This document shows, one piece after another, positions 41,140 through 48,842 of a DNA stretch of 64,000 nucleotides; position 1 is the first letter of the stretch, and every line of letters begins with the position of its first letter. Position numbers and translations under genes: made by a program. Under the pieces are notes generated by a model that saw only the letters and a list, made by a program, of their open reading frames with translations, did no database searches and was not told the origin of the DNA. Origin of the DNA: Streptococcus parasuis (GTDB taxonomy: Bacteria > Bacillota > Bacilli > Lactobacillales > Streptococcaceae); contig NZ_AP024276.1 of NCBI RefSeq assembly GCF_021654455.1, positions 1,240,001 to 1,304,000 on the forward strand. Reading direction: 5' to 3'.

Positions 41140-41812
41140 ATACCAAAAATAGTATCATCAAATAGGAAATCCCATTATTTAACATATGTAACGCCATTGG
41201 ATAACGAATATCTCGTCTAATTAGATAAAGCCAACCAAGATTAAGACCCATAGTGAAATAAATCAAAAACTGTGGAATGGTTGCTGGAACATGGACTAAA
41301 CTAAACAAACATCCTGTTACAATCAGATACAAGCTCACAGTTTTCATATCAGCCATTTTGGGGAAGAAATAGGTTGCCAACAAACCTCTAAAAATCAACT
41401 CCTCTAAGATTGGTGCAAAGACTACGACTGCTAAAAACGCAACCAAAGGGTAGGCAGATACAAATTGGATGACCAAAGTTTGATTTTGACTTTCAGATAC
41501 TGGCACCAAAAGTTGGACGATGAAGAATACAATATAAAGTAAAATTGGCCAATAAATCTTATGAAACCATGATGAAGATACACTATAGTCAATGGTCTGC
41601 CGAGAATACACAAATTTCCATAATACAATTGTAAATGCAATTCCGAGTACGATACCAATAATCGCACAAACCCAAATCATATTCTCAATCAATTGAGCTG
41701 GAAATTCTGGAATAGCTTGTAATGTCGGTCCTACCATCAAAAATCCAGTAATAATTTGATAAGCAACAAAAAATAAAAACAATAATGCAGTGTGTTTGAT
41801 AAATTTTAACAT
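41138..41812 (-). CDS. CPBP family intramembrane protease (first of two)
   Basis: A 224-residue polytopic membrane protein with the CPBP/Abi (CAAX-like) glutamic protease motifs: PILEELIFRGLLA (EExxxR), FSLVHVPATI (FxxxH) and HMLNNGISY (HxxxN-like). Members process prenylated proteins or bacteriocin-related substrates, and several give bacteriocin self-immunity. It is the last gene of the XRE-controlled operon and ends at a bidirectional terminator. The substrate is unknown. It is a distant paralogue of the gene at 42000-42671. Confidence 0.9.
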   Translation of the reverse strand: MLKFIKHTALLFLFFVAYQIITGFLMVGPTLQAIPEFPAQLIENMIWVCAIIGIVLGIAFTIVLWKFVYSRQTIDYSVSSSWFHKIYWPILLYIVFFIVQLLVPVSESQNQTLVIQFVSAYPLVAFLAVVVFAPILEELIFRGLLATYFFPKMADMKTVSLYLIVTGCLFSLVHVPATIPQFLIYFTMGLNLGWLYLIRRDIRYPMALHMLNNGISYLMILFLV

Positions 41813-41834
41813 GATACCATCCCTTCCTTTTCTT

Positions 41835-41972
41835 TCAATAAAACTGACATCTGATTTTCTCCCTTAGTATTTTTCTGCAACTTTTCACCTTAGTTTGCAA
41901 CTGCTTCACTTTTTTAACTGACAAGTAACTGAATAATAAATAAGCAAAGATTATCCATTGAAACATCTCCAT
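41835..41972 (-). CDS. Predicted 45-residue single-pass membrane peptide
   Basis: The frame begins MEMFQWIIFAYLLFSYLSVKK: a membrane helix at the very N-terminus and then a basic tail ending KIRCQFY. An excellent ribosome site (AGGAGGGAAAT) precedes the ATG at 41972. It sits 22 bases before the CPBP gene in the same operon. I recognise no family. The small size leaves some doubt, but the ribosome site and layout favour a real gene. Confidence 0.55.
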   Translation of the reverse strand: MEMFQWIIFAYLLFSYLSVKKVKQLQTKVKSCRKILREKIRCQFY

Positions 41973-41999
41973 ATTTCCCTCCTAAATTAAGCCAACTCT

Positions 42000-42671
42000 T
42001 TACTCCAGTAGAATCAACAAAAATCCGAAAAAATTGTTGAAACTATGTAGGATGAGTGCATTGGTATATTTGCCAGAAATTTGATAGGCGAGCCCTAGTA
42101 CTAGGCCCATGCCACTATAAATAATCCAAGATCCGATATTGGTCGGTACATGAATAAGACCAAATAGAAAACTTGATAGCAACAGACCAACAATAGAATC
42201 TTTACCAAAAACTTTCCCCATGAGAACCCCTCTGAAAAGCAGCTCCTCCAAAACAGGAGCAAATAATACTGTAAAGATAAATAAAAGTAAGGTCGGCAAA
42301 CCTGAATGATTGAGGACTTCCTGATTGGCAGTCGTTTGACCATAACCCTCTTCTAGCATTATCAATTGCCCACCAATTATTTTCAGACCAAGCATAACGA
42401 TAAAAGCAAGTACCATAAAACCAATATTCGCAACTATCCCCCACTTCTGCTCACCTTTCCATAGACCTAATTTTCCCGTTAAGATAAGACCAAGAACAAT
42501 AGCGACCAACAAGAAGGTTGCTGCAATCAGTAAATTATTCCCATCAAAATTCGGTAAGGCAAACATCGCCATCTGGCTCAATACATTTAGTACAACGACT
42601 GCCAATCCCACTAAGAGAAACTTCCAATTTTTAACCACATTCCAGTTTCTCACATTTCCAAGTCTATTCAT
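42000..42671 (-). CDS. CPBP family intramembrane protease (second of two)
   Basis: A 223-residue membrane protein with PVLEELLFRGVLMG (EExxxR), FGLIHVPTNI (FxxxH) and HSFNNFFGF (HxxxN-like) motifs, complete for the CPBP glutamic protease family. The start is placed at MNRLGNVRNW (42671) because AAGGAG lies eight bases upstream; an earlier in-frame ATG at 42707 is less likely. It lies in the middle of the membrane-protein operon. Two CPBP genes in one operon suggest a processing or immunity role, which is an inference. Confidence 0.9.
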   Translation of the reverse strand: MNRLGNVRNWNVVKNWKFLLVGLAVVVLNVLSQMAMFALPNFDGNNLLIAATFLLVAIVLGLILTGKLGLWKGEQKWGIVANIGFMVLAFIVMLGLKIIGGQLIMLEEGYGQTTANQEVLNHSGLPTLLLFIFTVLFAPVLEELLFRGVLMGKVFGKDSIVGLLLSSFLFGLIHVPTNIGSWIIYSGMGLVLGLAYQISGKYTNALILHSFNNFFGFLLILLE

Positions 42672-42696
42672 AGCAATCTCCTTCACATACACTAAA

Positions 42697-42882
42697 TCAG
42701 TTTTCATTACTTTCTTTTTTGATCAATAGCAGAGCAGGCAAGCCCAAAACCAATGGCAAGAGGATATTCAGGGTTGATAAATCAATCTGCCCAGTCGCCA
42801 GCAATTCTCCGAAAATATAGCCAACTGCGTACATACCAAAGCCTATTAATAGGACAAGATAAATTTTCATAAACACTTTCAT
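42697..42882 (-). CDS. Small two-helix membrane protein
   Basis: A 61-residue protein with two hydrophobic helices (IYLVLLIGFGMYAVGYIFG and LNILLPLVLGLPALLLI) and a charged end (KKESNEN). It is 25 bases before the CPBP gene and 19 after the DUF3278-like gene. I recognise no family. Its place in the run of membrane proteins supports its reality. Confidence 0.6.
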   Translation of the reverse strand: MKVFMKIYLVLLIGFGMYAVGYIFGELLATGQIDLSTLNILLPLVLGLPALLLIKKESNEN

Positions 42883-42901
42883 GTGCTAACCGCCATTTAA
42901 A

Positions 42902-43411
42902 CTAAATAAGTTTGATTTTCTTACGATTGGCGAAAAAGAAGCTAACAAATCCTATAAAGGTCAACAGGACAACTGTCATAGGAGTGACAAACTGGAAATA
43001 CTCTGTTGCACTTGTACCACTTTCCTGTGGGATTTGTAACTGCCAGAGGCCGTTACTGACTAGCAAACTCAAAACGGCAATCTGTAAGGTTTGATACAGA
43101 GTTCGTCTCATCATTTTCTTCCGAGCCAATTTCACATCACCCTTTGCAACAATCAATTTATCCAGACCCAACTGTTTGATAATGGCGTCCTGTTTGAATT
43201 GAGAATAAACCAATGTCAAGAAGAGGCAAATTCCCATGACATCTTCTCCCAGCGCAAAGCTAACTAGGAAGCCCCCCAGTGTCACTATCAGAAAGAGCAT
43301 ATACATATTGTTGCCGAAATTGGTCAAGGTCGCATAAGAGACCTCGTCTAACTCACCAACAATATCATAGAAATAACGAATTGCTTTGATGTGTACATTT
43401 TCCTTTTTCAT
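42902..43411 (-). CDS. DUF3278-like membrane protein
   Basis: A 169-residue protein with four predicted membrane helices as two pairs, separated by a charged cytoplasmic stretch (KGDVKLARKKMMRR). The N-terminal FYDIVGELDEVS and NFGNNMYMLFLI resemble the DUF3278 family, found near XRE regulators in streptococci and lactobacilli. It lies 31 bases downstream of the DUF3169-like gene. Function is unknown. Confidence 0.7.
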   Translation of the reverse strand: MKKENVHIKAIRYFYDIVGELDEVSYATLTNFGNNMYMLFLIVTLGGFLVSFALGEDVMGICLFLTLVYSQFKQDAIIKQLGLDKLIVAKGDVKLARKKMMRRTLYQTLQIAVLSLLVSNGLWQLQIPQESGTSATEYFQFVTPMTVVLLTFIGFVSFFFANRKKIKLI

Positions 43412-43442
43412 AACTATTACCTAAAAACCTTTCACAACATTC

Positions 43443-44201
43443 TTATTTAAAGTAACGACGGACCATGCGAACCTGCATGACATTGATGTAAATGTGAAGA
43501 AAGGCAACAACTAGAAATGCTGTAATTTGTCGTTCCTGCAATAGCATGCTAAGTACAAATAGGAATAGATACAAACCTGGTAACACAATTTGATTAAGAG
43601 TAAAAACAATCTGGAAACTCATTTCGTAGTTGGCTTGCTTCTCACCTTCGTCCATTGCCTCAGCAAAGTCTTTCATCTCTTTTACCGTAGCAAAAGCCGA
43701 CAACTTATAATCACGAATTTTCTGAGTAAGTTTCACAATAAAAATCTGAGAGATGAGAAGGATAACATAGAAAACTACGTCAAGAATGGACCCATACATA
43801 ACCGCACTCTCTTCTAAGAAAGTGACTCCGAATCCTAAAACCAAATTTAACAATGTCAATGATACAGCTACATTGAATGAAATGGTCGCGTACTCTAGGT
43901 TACGATACATTTTTTTATATAGTTTGTCAACATGTTCTTCATCCTCATCTGAAATGGAATGATAAAGTTTATAATTTTGATTAGCTTTAAGACCAAAGTA
44001 TACAGTTCCAACGAAAATTACAAAAGTAACGAATCGTAAAAAAATCATAACATTATCAAAGTTTAGAAATGACGGTAGGCCAAATTTTTCATTTAGCACT
44101 CCAAAGAAGCCCACAAAACCACCACAAATGGCTGAAATAAGCAAATAAGAAATATTCCTTATCCATCTTTGTTTTGTTGTAATCTGTTTCCCCTGTTTCA
44201 T
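43443..44201 (-). CDS. DUF3169-like membrane protein
   Basis: A 252-residue membrane protein with about six helices in three pairs. The first lies near residues 15-35 (ISYLLISAICGGFVGFFG). A charged cytoplasmic loop (YHSISDEDEEHVDKLYKKM) sits between the second and third pairs. The layout matches DUF3169 proteins, which are typically encoded next to a short XRE regulator, exactly as here: its start overlaps the regulator stop by four bases. Function is unknown; a sensor or transport-like role is speculation. Confidence 0.72.
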   Translation of the reverse strand: MKQGKQITTKQRWIRNISYLLISAICGGFVGFFGVLNEKFGLPSFLNFDNVMIFLRFVTFVIFVGTVYFGLKANQNYKLYHSISDEDEEHVDKLYKKMYRNLEYATISFNVAVSLTLLNLVLGFGVTFLEESAVMYGSILDVVFYVILLISQIFIVKLTQKIRDYKLSAFATVKEMKDFAEAMDEGEKQANYEMSFQIVFTLNQIVLPGLYLFLFVLSMLLQERQITAFLVVAFLHIYINVMQVRMVRRYFK

Positions 44202-44413
44202 TCTTCTACCTCCACTAATTGAAAGACATTTTCCACATTTTCATTAAAAATTTGTGCTATGCGCATGGCAATGACCACCGAGGGCGTATATTCGCCCCGT
44301 TCAATCAAGCTAATGGTCTGCCGTGATACTTCTGCTAACTTTGCTAGCTCTGTCTGATTGAGACTATCTCTGGCTCGCAATTCCTTGAGCCGATTTTTTA
44401 AGACATATTCCAT
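44198..44413 (-). CDS. Short XRE-family transcriptional regulator
   Basis: A 71-residue helix-turn-helix protein with almost no extra domain. The HTH is LKELRARDSLNQTELAKLAE and VSRQTISLIERGEYTPSV, at residues 8-45. The tail (IFNENVENVFQLVEVEE) is typical of small Cro/YgzD-like regulators. It is coupled to the DUF3169-like gene. It is the obvious candidate to bind the palindrome at 45926-45945 over the operon promoter; this is an inference from context. Confidence 0.92.
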   Translation of the reverse strand: MEYVLKNRLKELRARDSLNQTELAKLAEVSRQTISLIERGEYTPSVVIAMRIAQIFNENVENVFQLVEVEE

Positions 44414-44425
44414 GACGTTTCCTTT

Positions 44426-44992
44426 CTAAGCTTGGTAGATAATCAAGCCTGTTTCTGTGTCTTCGACAGCTATATTTTCCTTGGCAAACTTGACCAATAA
44501 AAGATAAGTATAGTAGAAATCGCCTGCACAAGAGGCCGCATGCATGGTTGCTACCATGAAGTAAAGAGTGGTATTCATCATCCCAAATCCTGCTAACATG
44601 GTCAAGCCCAAACTAATCACAACAAAGGGAGCCAAGCTGATTACTAGCATTTGCATCCGATTGTAGAGCGAACCTGGACTGGTCGCATAGGCCATGCCCG
44701 ATTTCCATTTAAACCCGTATTTGACAGGATTTTCAGGGCAAAAAATTTTAAAAAAGATGCCGTGGATAGCCTCATGTACAACTATTAAAAGAATATAGAG
44801 AGGGAAAAGCAACCATACCTCTGATACGGCCAGTTCCGAGTATTGTGAACCTTTAGCTATCAACCAACTACCTATCATTCCAAATACGAAGGCAAATGGA
44901 AAGATGAGTGCCACAGCAAGAATATTCAATCCCCAAACAAACTTCTTATTTTCCATGATATTGACTTCAAATAATTTCTTTTTTGCTTCCAT
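44426..44992 (-). CDS. DUF3267 zincin-like membrane protein
   Basis: A 188-residue membrane protein of the DUF3267 family, related to putative zinc peptidases. The HEAIH in LIVVHEAIHGIFFKIF, near residue 80, fits the HExxH metal motif. FKWKSGMAYATSPGSLYNR follows. Flanking hydrophobic segments suggest four membrane helices. It overlaps the preceding small gene by 26 bases and has GGGGAAG before its ATG. The substrate is unknown. With two CPBP proteases, it makes three membrane protease-like products in one operon. Confidence 0.82.
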   Translation of the reverse strand: MEAKKKLFEVNIMENKKFVWGLNILAVALIFPFAFVFGMIGSWLIAKGSQYSELAVSEVWLLFPLYILLIVVHEAIHGIFFKIFCPENPVKYGFKWKSGMAYATSPGSLYNRMQMLVISLAPFVVISLGLTMLAGFGMMNTTLYFMVATMHAASCAGDFYYTYLLLVKFAKENIAVEDTETGLIIYQA

Positions 44993-45194
44993 TTTTCTTC
45001 CCCTTTGATTTCATTTTGTAAAATAGCAGAGCTGTCACAAATGTCGCCAGCAATGGAGGAAATAGATAACTCCTCTCAGTCAAACTCATCTCAAAGCCTA
45101 GCAGAGATAAAACTTTAAACACCAAAATATTTATCAAGAAGAGCACGAGAAACAATAGCACTACTTTCATACCATTTTTTACTGTCTTGTTCAT
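44967..45194 (-). CDS. Small two-helix membrane protein
   Basis: A 75-residue protein with two hydrophobic helices (MKVVLLFLVLFLINILVF and YLFPPLLATFVTALLFY) and a strongly basic C-terminus (KMKSKGKKNGSKKE). Its ATG overlaps the stop of the broken gene upstream (ATGA), so it was probably translated by coupling to that gene. No family is recognised. Confidence 0.6.
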   Translation of the reverse strand: MNKTVKNGMKVVLLFLVLFLINILVFKVLSLLGFEMSLTERSYLFPPLLATFVTALLFYKMKSKGKKNGSKKEII

Positions 45195-45398
45195 TTTTCT
45201 TCTCCCTTTCTTAGCCGATAGCCAAATCCATAATCAACAAAGGCCTCGTCAATATCAAAAGAAGTATCATACTCTATTCATAACCGAATATGAGATTCCG
45301 AACGAAAGAATAGAGTATAGAGAATAAGAAGGCAAACTGGACTCACCCTGCAACACTTGTACCTGTGTTAAGAGTTTTTTCTTATTATTGATATTCAT
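45191..45398 (-). pseudogene. Broken short gene in the membrane-protein operon
   Basis: From an ATG at 45398 with a good GGGAGG ribosome site, the frame reads MNINNKKKLLTQVQVLQGE and meets a stop near 45273. A shifted frame then continues DTSFDIDEAFVDYGFGYRL and ends at 45191, overlapping the next start as ATGA. A single net frameshift, probably with deletion, would explain both parts. The break coincides with an inverted repeat ATACTCTATTC/GAATAGAGTAT (about 45269-45279 and 45308-45318). No family is recognised. Confidence 0.55.
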
Positions 45399-45419
45399 AT
45401 CTGCCCTCCCATACATCAT

Positions 45420-45635
45420 CTAGTTGTTTTGGAATTTTTTCTCTAAATCAAAACCAACCTTTATAAAAAATGGAATAATAACTGATCCAACAGCGATAGA
45501 AAGGTATCGTTTGAAGTCAACTAGATAAGACGGCTCCTTCATCAACCAATAGAAGTCATTCAGTAGGAAGATAAACAACCCAATTACTAATAAACCAAAA
45601 TAGACACCCTTACAAAATTCTTTCCATTTCTCCAT
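45420..45635 (-). CDS. Small two-helix membrane protein
   Basis: A 71-residue protein with helices VYFGLLVIGLFIFLLN and YLSIAVGSVIIPFFIKVGF and charged ends. It lies 23 bases after the first gene of the operon and 21 before the broken gene. No family is recognised. Confidence 0.6.
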   Translation of the reverse strand: MEKWKEFCKGVYFGLLVIGLFIFLLNDFYWLMKEPSYLVDFKRYLSIAVGSVIIPFFIKVGFDLEKKFQNN

Positions 45636-45658
45636 ATTACTGTTCTCCTGCTACACTT

Positions 45659-45841
45659 CTATTTCTTTTGCTTTTTTTCAAAAATATCAGTTGTCATTAC
45701 AATAAGACAAATGGCAAGGGTCACTTGAGTATGATCCAGTTGTTGCCATTTAAAAATATCTGATAGTAGGACAAAAACTAGATAAGCAATTGCAGATACA
45801 TGTACAAATTGAGCCATGGGAATAGTATTGATCTTTTTCAT
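45659..45841 (-). CDS. Small two-helix membrane protein, first gene of the operon
   Basis: A 60-residue protein beginning MKKINTIPMAQFVHVSAI with two membrane helices and a KKQKK end. The start at 45841 is preferred because AAGGAA lies just before it; an in-frame ATG at 45889 would leave an untypical leader. It is the first gene after the promoter at 45904-45932. No double-glycine or other bacteriocin leader is seen. No family is recognised. Confidence 0.6.
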   Translation of the reverse strand: MKKINTIPMAQFVHVSAIAYLVFVLLSDIFKWQQLDHTQVTLAICLIVMTTDIFEKKQKK

Positions 45842-45903
45842 AATATTTTCCTTCTTTATTTTTTTGATTGATGAATTCGTTTCCATCACTTTATCTTGAT
45901 ATC

Positions 45904-45945
45904 ATTGTAACACTTCTTTTTCTTTTTGACAAGTATCTTTGTCAA
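45904..45945 (-). promoter_or_regulatory. Promoter with palindromic operator for the membrane-protein operon
   Basis: On the minus strand, TTGTCA (45932-45927), 17 bases, TACAAT (45909-45904). The -35 lies inside the inverted repeat TTGACAAGTATCTTTGTCAA (45926-45945, plus-strand sense; seven-base arms). A further GTCAAAAA half-site lies 21 bases away at 45962, two helical turns from the one at 45941. This suits repression by the operon's own XRE protein. Confidence 0.75.
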
Positions 45946-46063
45946 AAAAATAATAATTTTCGTCAAAAAGTTTATGATGATAGTCAGAATGTAATAAAAC
46001 CTTGTCATCGTTCTATCTAGTTATTCGTAAAAAATAAAAAAAAGCTAGGCAAAAAGCCCAGGA

Positions 46064-46179
46064 CCACTACTCAGAGTTCGTGTCAACATCTCAGCGCAGT
46101 GGTTGATTGGCAGATTTGTTCGTGTTTTGCACTCCAAATCTGGCCTAATCAACTGTGCGGGGGTGGGAAGACGAACTCT
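46064..46179. repeat. Palindromic short repeat, copy 1
   Basis: An inverted repeat with outer arms AGAGTTCGT (46073-46081) and ACGAACTCT (46171-46179) and inner arms GTTGATT/AATCAAC (46102, 46147) and AGATTTG/CAAATCT (46112, 46135). The left 48 bases (46064-46111) recur at 48694-48742. It looks like a small non-autonomous element or dispersed intergenic repeat. Confidence 0.65.
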
Positions 46180-46261
46180 TTTTATCTTGGTCGAGTTCTT
46201 ATACGAAAACTCAAAAGAATGCAAAAACTCCCTCCCTATGATATAATCAAAGCGAAAAAAT

Positions 46262-47590
46262 TTTTTATGTTAGGCTACTAGCTCGTCCCTAGTAGTCTTT
46301 TTCTGTGCTAAAAATTCAGGATACGTTATCTGCTCTTTTAAGAGAATATAAGCTATTTTTAATAATTGATGTGCGAGGGCGATTGTTGCTTTTTGTGAAC
46401 CACGTCGACTTTGAATCTGATAAAATCGTTCAGCTAGAGGACTTCCTTTTTGTCTTTTGATAGCGAAAGCGGCCTGGCATAAACATTTCTTTAGATATGA
46501 ATTACCATGTCGAATCTTGGTACTTCGTTTCTTACCAGCACTCTCATTGTTACCTGGACAGAGTCCTGCCCAAGAGGCTAGATGTCCAGCAGTTGGAAAT
46601 TGACTCATGTCAGCTCCAACTTCAGAGATAATGACAGAGGCTGTAATGACATCAATACCTGGGATAGAATCCAGAATTTCTACCTGCTTCTCGTATTGTG
46701 ATAGATAGTCATTAATTCGGTCCTCCAATATTTCAATCTGCTTCTGATAAAAATCATGAAGCTCTAAGGATTGCTTTAACATGAAGCCATGATGGTCAGA
46801 GAAATAACCATCCATAGCATTAAGAAGTTGAGGTACCTCCTTCTTCAAGCTTGTATAAACTGATTGATGAACAATGCGAGGCGTGATAGGCGTCTTGTCA
46901 ATCAGTAGTTGAAGGAGATTACGACCTGAAGCACCCATAATATCTTCGATATAGGTCGTTAGCTTGATACCACCTGACTGAAGAATTTTATGGATACGAT
47001 TGGTCTCCTTATTACGACTTTCCACATAATGTTTTCGTTGTCTGGTCAACTCCCTCAATTCTTGAATGGTTTCATCGGGAACGAAACTCCGAGGTAGTAG
47101 ACCAATCCGTGTTAATTTGGCAATCCAGAGAGCATCTTTCTTGTCAGTTTTCTGACCTGGAATTGCCTTCATGTGGGCTGGTTGTGCGAGTATCAACTCG
47201 AAGTCATCACAGAGAGCATGCCAGACAGGTCGCCAATAGACACCTGTGCTTTCCATACCAACAGCTTCCACATGAAATTGACTGAGAAAATCGTGGCAAG
47301 TACGTAGGCCTTTAGTCGTTGTATCAAATGTAGCCATCTCACGCTTTGGACGAGTTGAGGTGAGAGATCCGTGTAGGATACAAACGACAATATTGGCTTG
47401 ATGGACATCAATACCTGCACAAGATTGATAGAGAACATCCATGATAATTCCCTCCTTCTAAAAATTAGAGAGCTTATCTACCGAATTTTAGTCGTATTTT
47501 TATACTCATGCCTATCGCATATTTTGGGGTGCTCGTCAGTAGAGTGGATCAGTTTTTCCCTCGATGTTTAACATCATTAACTCGTCAACC
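46262..47590 (-). mobile_element. IS110-family insertion element (limits approximate)
   Basis: One intact transposase gene with about 150 bases of non-coding DNA upstream (47443-47590) that ends before the terminator of the sugar kinase. IS110 elements lack terminal inverted repeats, so the exact ends cannot be read. In the IS110 group the non-coding left end upstream of the transposase is where the bridge RNA is encoded. Confidence 0.65.
46270..47442 (-). CDS. IS110-family transposase
   Basis: A 390-residue DEDD-type recombinase. The N-terminal RuvC-like part starts CAGIDVHQANIVVCIL, with GMESTGVYWRPVWHAL near residue 62 and GQKTDKKDALWIAKL near residue 96. The C-terminal transposase_20 part has DSIPGIDVITASVIISEVG and the serine-containing AGLCPGNNESAGKKRST near residue 285. 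It is full length, so the element may be active. Members integrate by bridge-RNA-guided recombination. Confidence 0.95.
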   Translation of the reverse strand: MDVLYQSCAGIDVHQANIVVCILHGSLTSTRPKREMATFDTTTKGLRTCHDFLSQFHVEAVGMESTGVYWRPVWHALCDDFELILAQPAHMKAIPGQKTDKKDALWIAKLTRIGLLPRSFVPDETIQELRELTRQRKHYVESRNKETNRIHKILQSGGIKLTTYIEDIMGASGRNLLQLLIDKTPITPRIVHQSVYTSLKKEVPQLLNAMDGYFSDHHGFMLKQSLELHDFYQKQIEILEDRINDYLSQYEKQVEILDSIPGIDVITASVIISEVGADMSQFPTAGHLASWAGLCPGNNESAGKKRSTKIRHGNSYLKKCLCQAAFAIKRQKGSPLAERFYQIQSRRGSQKATIALAHQLLKIAYILLKEQITYPEFLAQKKTTRDELVA

Positions 47591-47592
47591 AC

Positions 47593-47630
47593 AAAGCCCT
47601 CACTATGATTATACACCTAGTGAGGGCTTT
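47593..47630. terminator. Terminator after the PfkB-type kinase
   Basis: AAAGCCCTCACTA (47593-47605), 12-base loop, TAGTGAGGGCTTT (47618-47630). A perfect 13-bp stem, 40 bases after the kinase stop. Confidence 0.85.
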
Positions 47631-47669
47631 ATGTTCGTTTTCATTATTCTGTGGGTGAGGGCGGAGCCA

Positions 47670-48602
47670 TCATGGATGTCTTTCCCACTCCCATTCTCCT
47701 ATATTCGTCAAACGCTCTTTTAATTCTTTATACTGTATCTCTTCAAGATGGACTCCCTCCTGAGAAACGATATAGCTAGAGACAAGATTGGCAAATTTCA
47801 AGCCTTGTTTTAGGTTTTTTCCGATTGCCAGTGCAGCCATCAAAGCTCCAACATGACTATCACCTGCTCCAATCGTATCTTTTACAGTTGCTGGAAAACT
47901 AGCCACTTTATGCCAACCCCCATCAAAAGCAATCGCCCCATTTTTTCCTCTGGTCACAATCACTGCTCGGCCAGTCCGATTAAAAAGCTGTATTGTAGCC
48001 TTCTCAACATCTACATCTTGAGTTAAATCAATTGATTCCTGCTCATTGACATGCAAGATTGGAGATAAATCCAGTAACTGTTGCATTCTTTCAGAAGGAA
48101 TTTTATTTCCCCGCGGTCCAGGCGCAAAGATAATGGGAGTCGGGCAATCTGTCAAACTATCGACCAATAGCTGGCCCGTTTCCTCTTCCAATTCTAATCC
48201 ACAGACATAGATATATTCATAAGAGGATAAATCAAGTCCTTCCAACCAAGAGGGATCAAAACGATATTCTACTCCATGATGCGATAAAAATGTTCGTTCA
48301 CCATCTGACTCTACAAAACAATAGCAACAGCCATTTTCTCCATCTAAAGCAATTGACGTTTCAATACCCAGTTTCTTTAATTCACTTTTAACGAATGTTC
48401 CATAAAGACCTGAGCCAACTGGTGAAATAAAATCATAATCTACCCCGAGCTGGTGGAGAATAGTAACAACATTAAATGCACAACCACCAAGAGACATAAC
48501 TTGTTTTCTTATGTGTGCATCTCCTTGACGACCCGGTAATTGATCCAAATATATCATTACATCACAGACTGTTGATCCTATGACCAAACATTTTCCCATC
48601 AT
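47670..48602 (-). CDS. PfkB-family sugar kinase
   Basis: A 310-residue carbohydrate or nucleoside kinase of the ribokinase family. The N-terminal MGKCLVIGSTVCDVMIYLDQLP and GGCAFNVVTILHQLG substrate motifs and the C-terminal DTIGAGDSHVGALMAALA, with the catalytic aspartate, are intact. The substrate cannot be read. The start is ATGATG after GGGAGAG, so either codon may be used. The gene is alone, with repeat copy 2 upstream and IS110 downstream, so this is a small accessory stretch. Confidence 0.9.
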   Translation of the reverse strand: MMGKCLVIGSTVCDVMIYLDQLPGRQGDAHIRKQVMSLGGCAFNVVTILHQLGVDYDFISPVGSGLYGTFVKSELKKLGIETSIALDGENGCCYCFVESDGERTFLSHHGVEYRFDPSWLEGLDLSSYEYIYVCGLELEEETGQLLVDSLTDCPTPIIFAPGPRGNKIPSERMQQLLDLSPILHVNEQESIDLTQDVDVEKATIQLFNRTGRAVIVTRGKNGAIAFDGGWHKVASFPATVKDTIGAGDSHVGALMAALAIGKNLKQGLKFANLVSSYIVSQEGVHLEEIQYKELKERLTNIGEWEWERHP

Positions 48603-48693
48603 TCTCTCCCGTATCTAAAATCATTCATCCAGAATGAAGTCATTTTAACTATATTTATTTACTTCGACGTATGAGGCTGGTCTCAAGACCAAG

Positions 48694-48742
48694 GCCACTT
48701 CTCAGAGTTCATGTCAATACTTCAGCGCAGTGGGTTGATTGG
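48694..48742 (+). repeat. Short dispersed repeat, copy 2 (partial)
   Basis: This segment matches the left part of the repeat at 46064-46111 with a few substitutions (shared CTCAGAGTTC, CAGCGCAGTGG and TTGATTGG). The right part of the palindrome is not conserved here. A hairpin GGTCT/AGACC precedes it. Confidence 0.6.
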
Positions 48743-48842
48743 CTTTTACAGTCAGGGTTCAGTGAACTATTTCTGCCTGACGTGTGGCTTGCTACTCCCG
48801 CTTGTCTAATTCAACAAATTTCTAGGTTTAACCAATTCACAT

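Noticed and set aside
41138..45889. Bacteriocin structural genes in the membrane-protein operon
   Set aside because: None of the small proteins has a double-glycine or lantibiotic-type leader, and no export or modification gene is present. Only the CPBP proteins hint at immunity.
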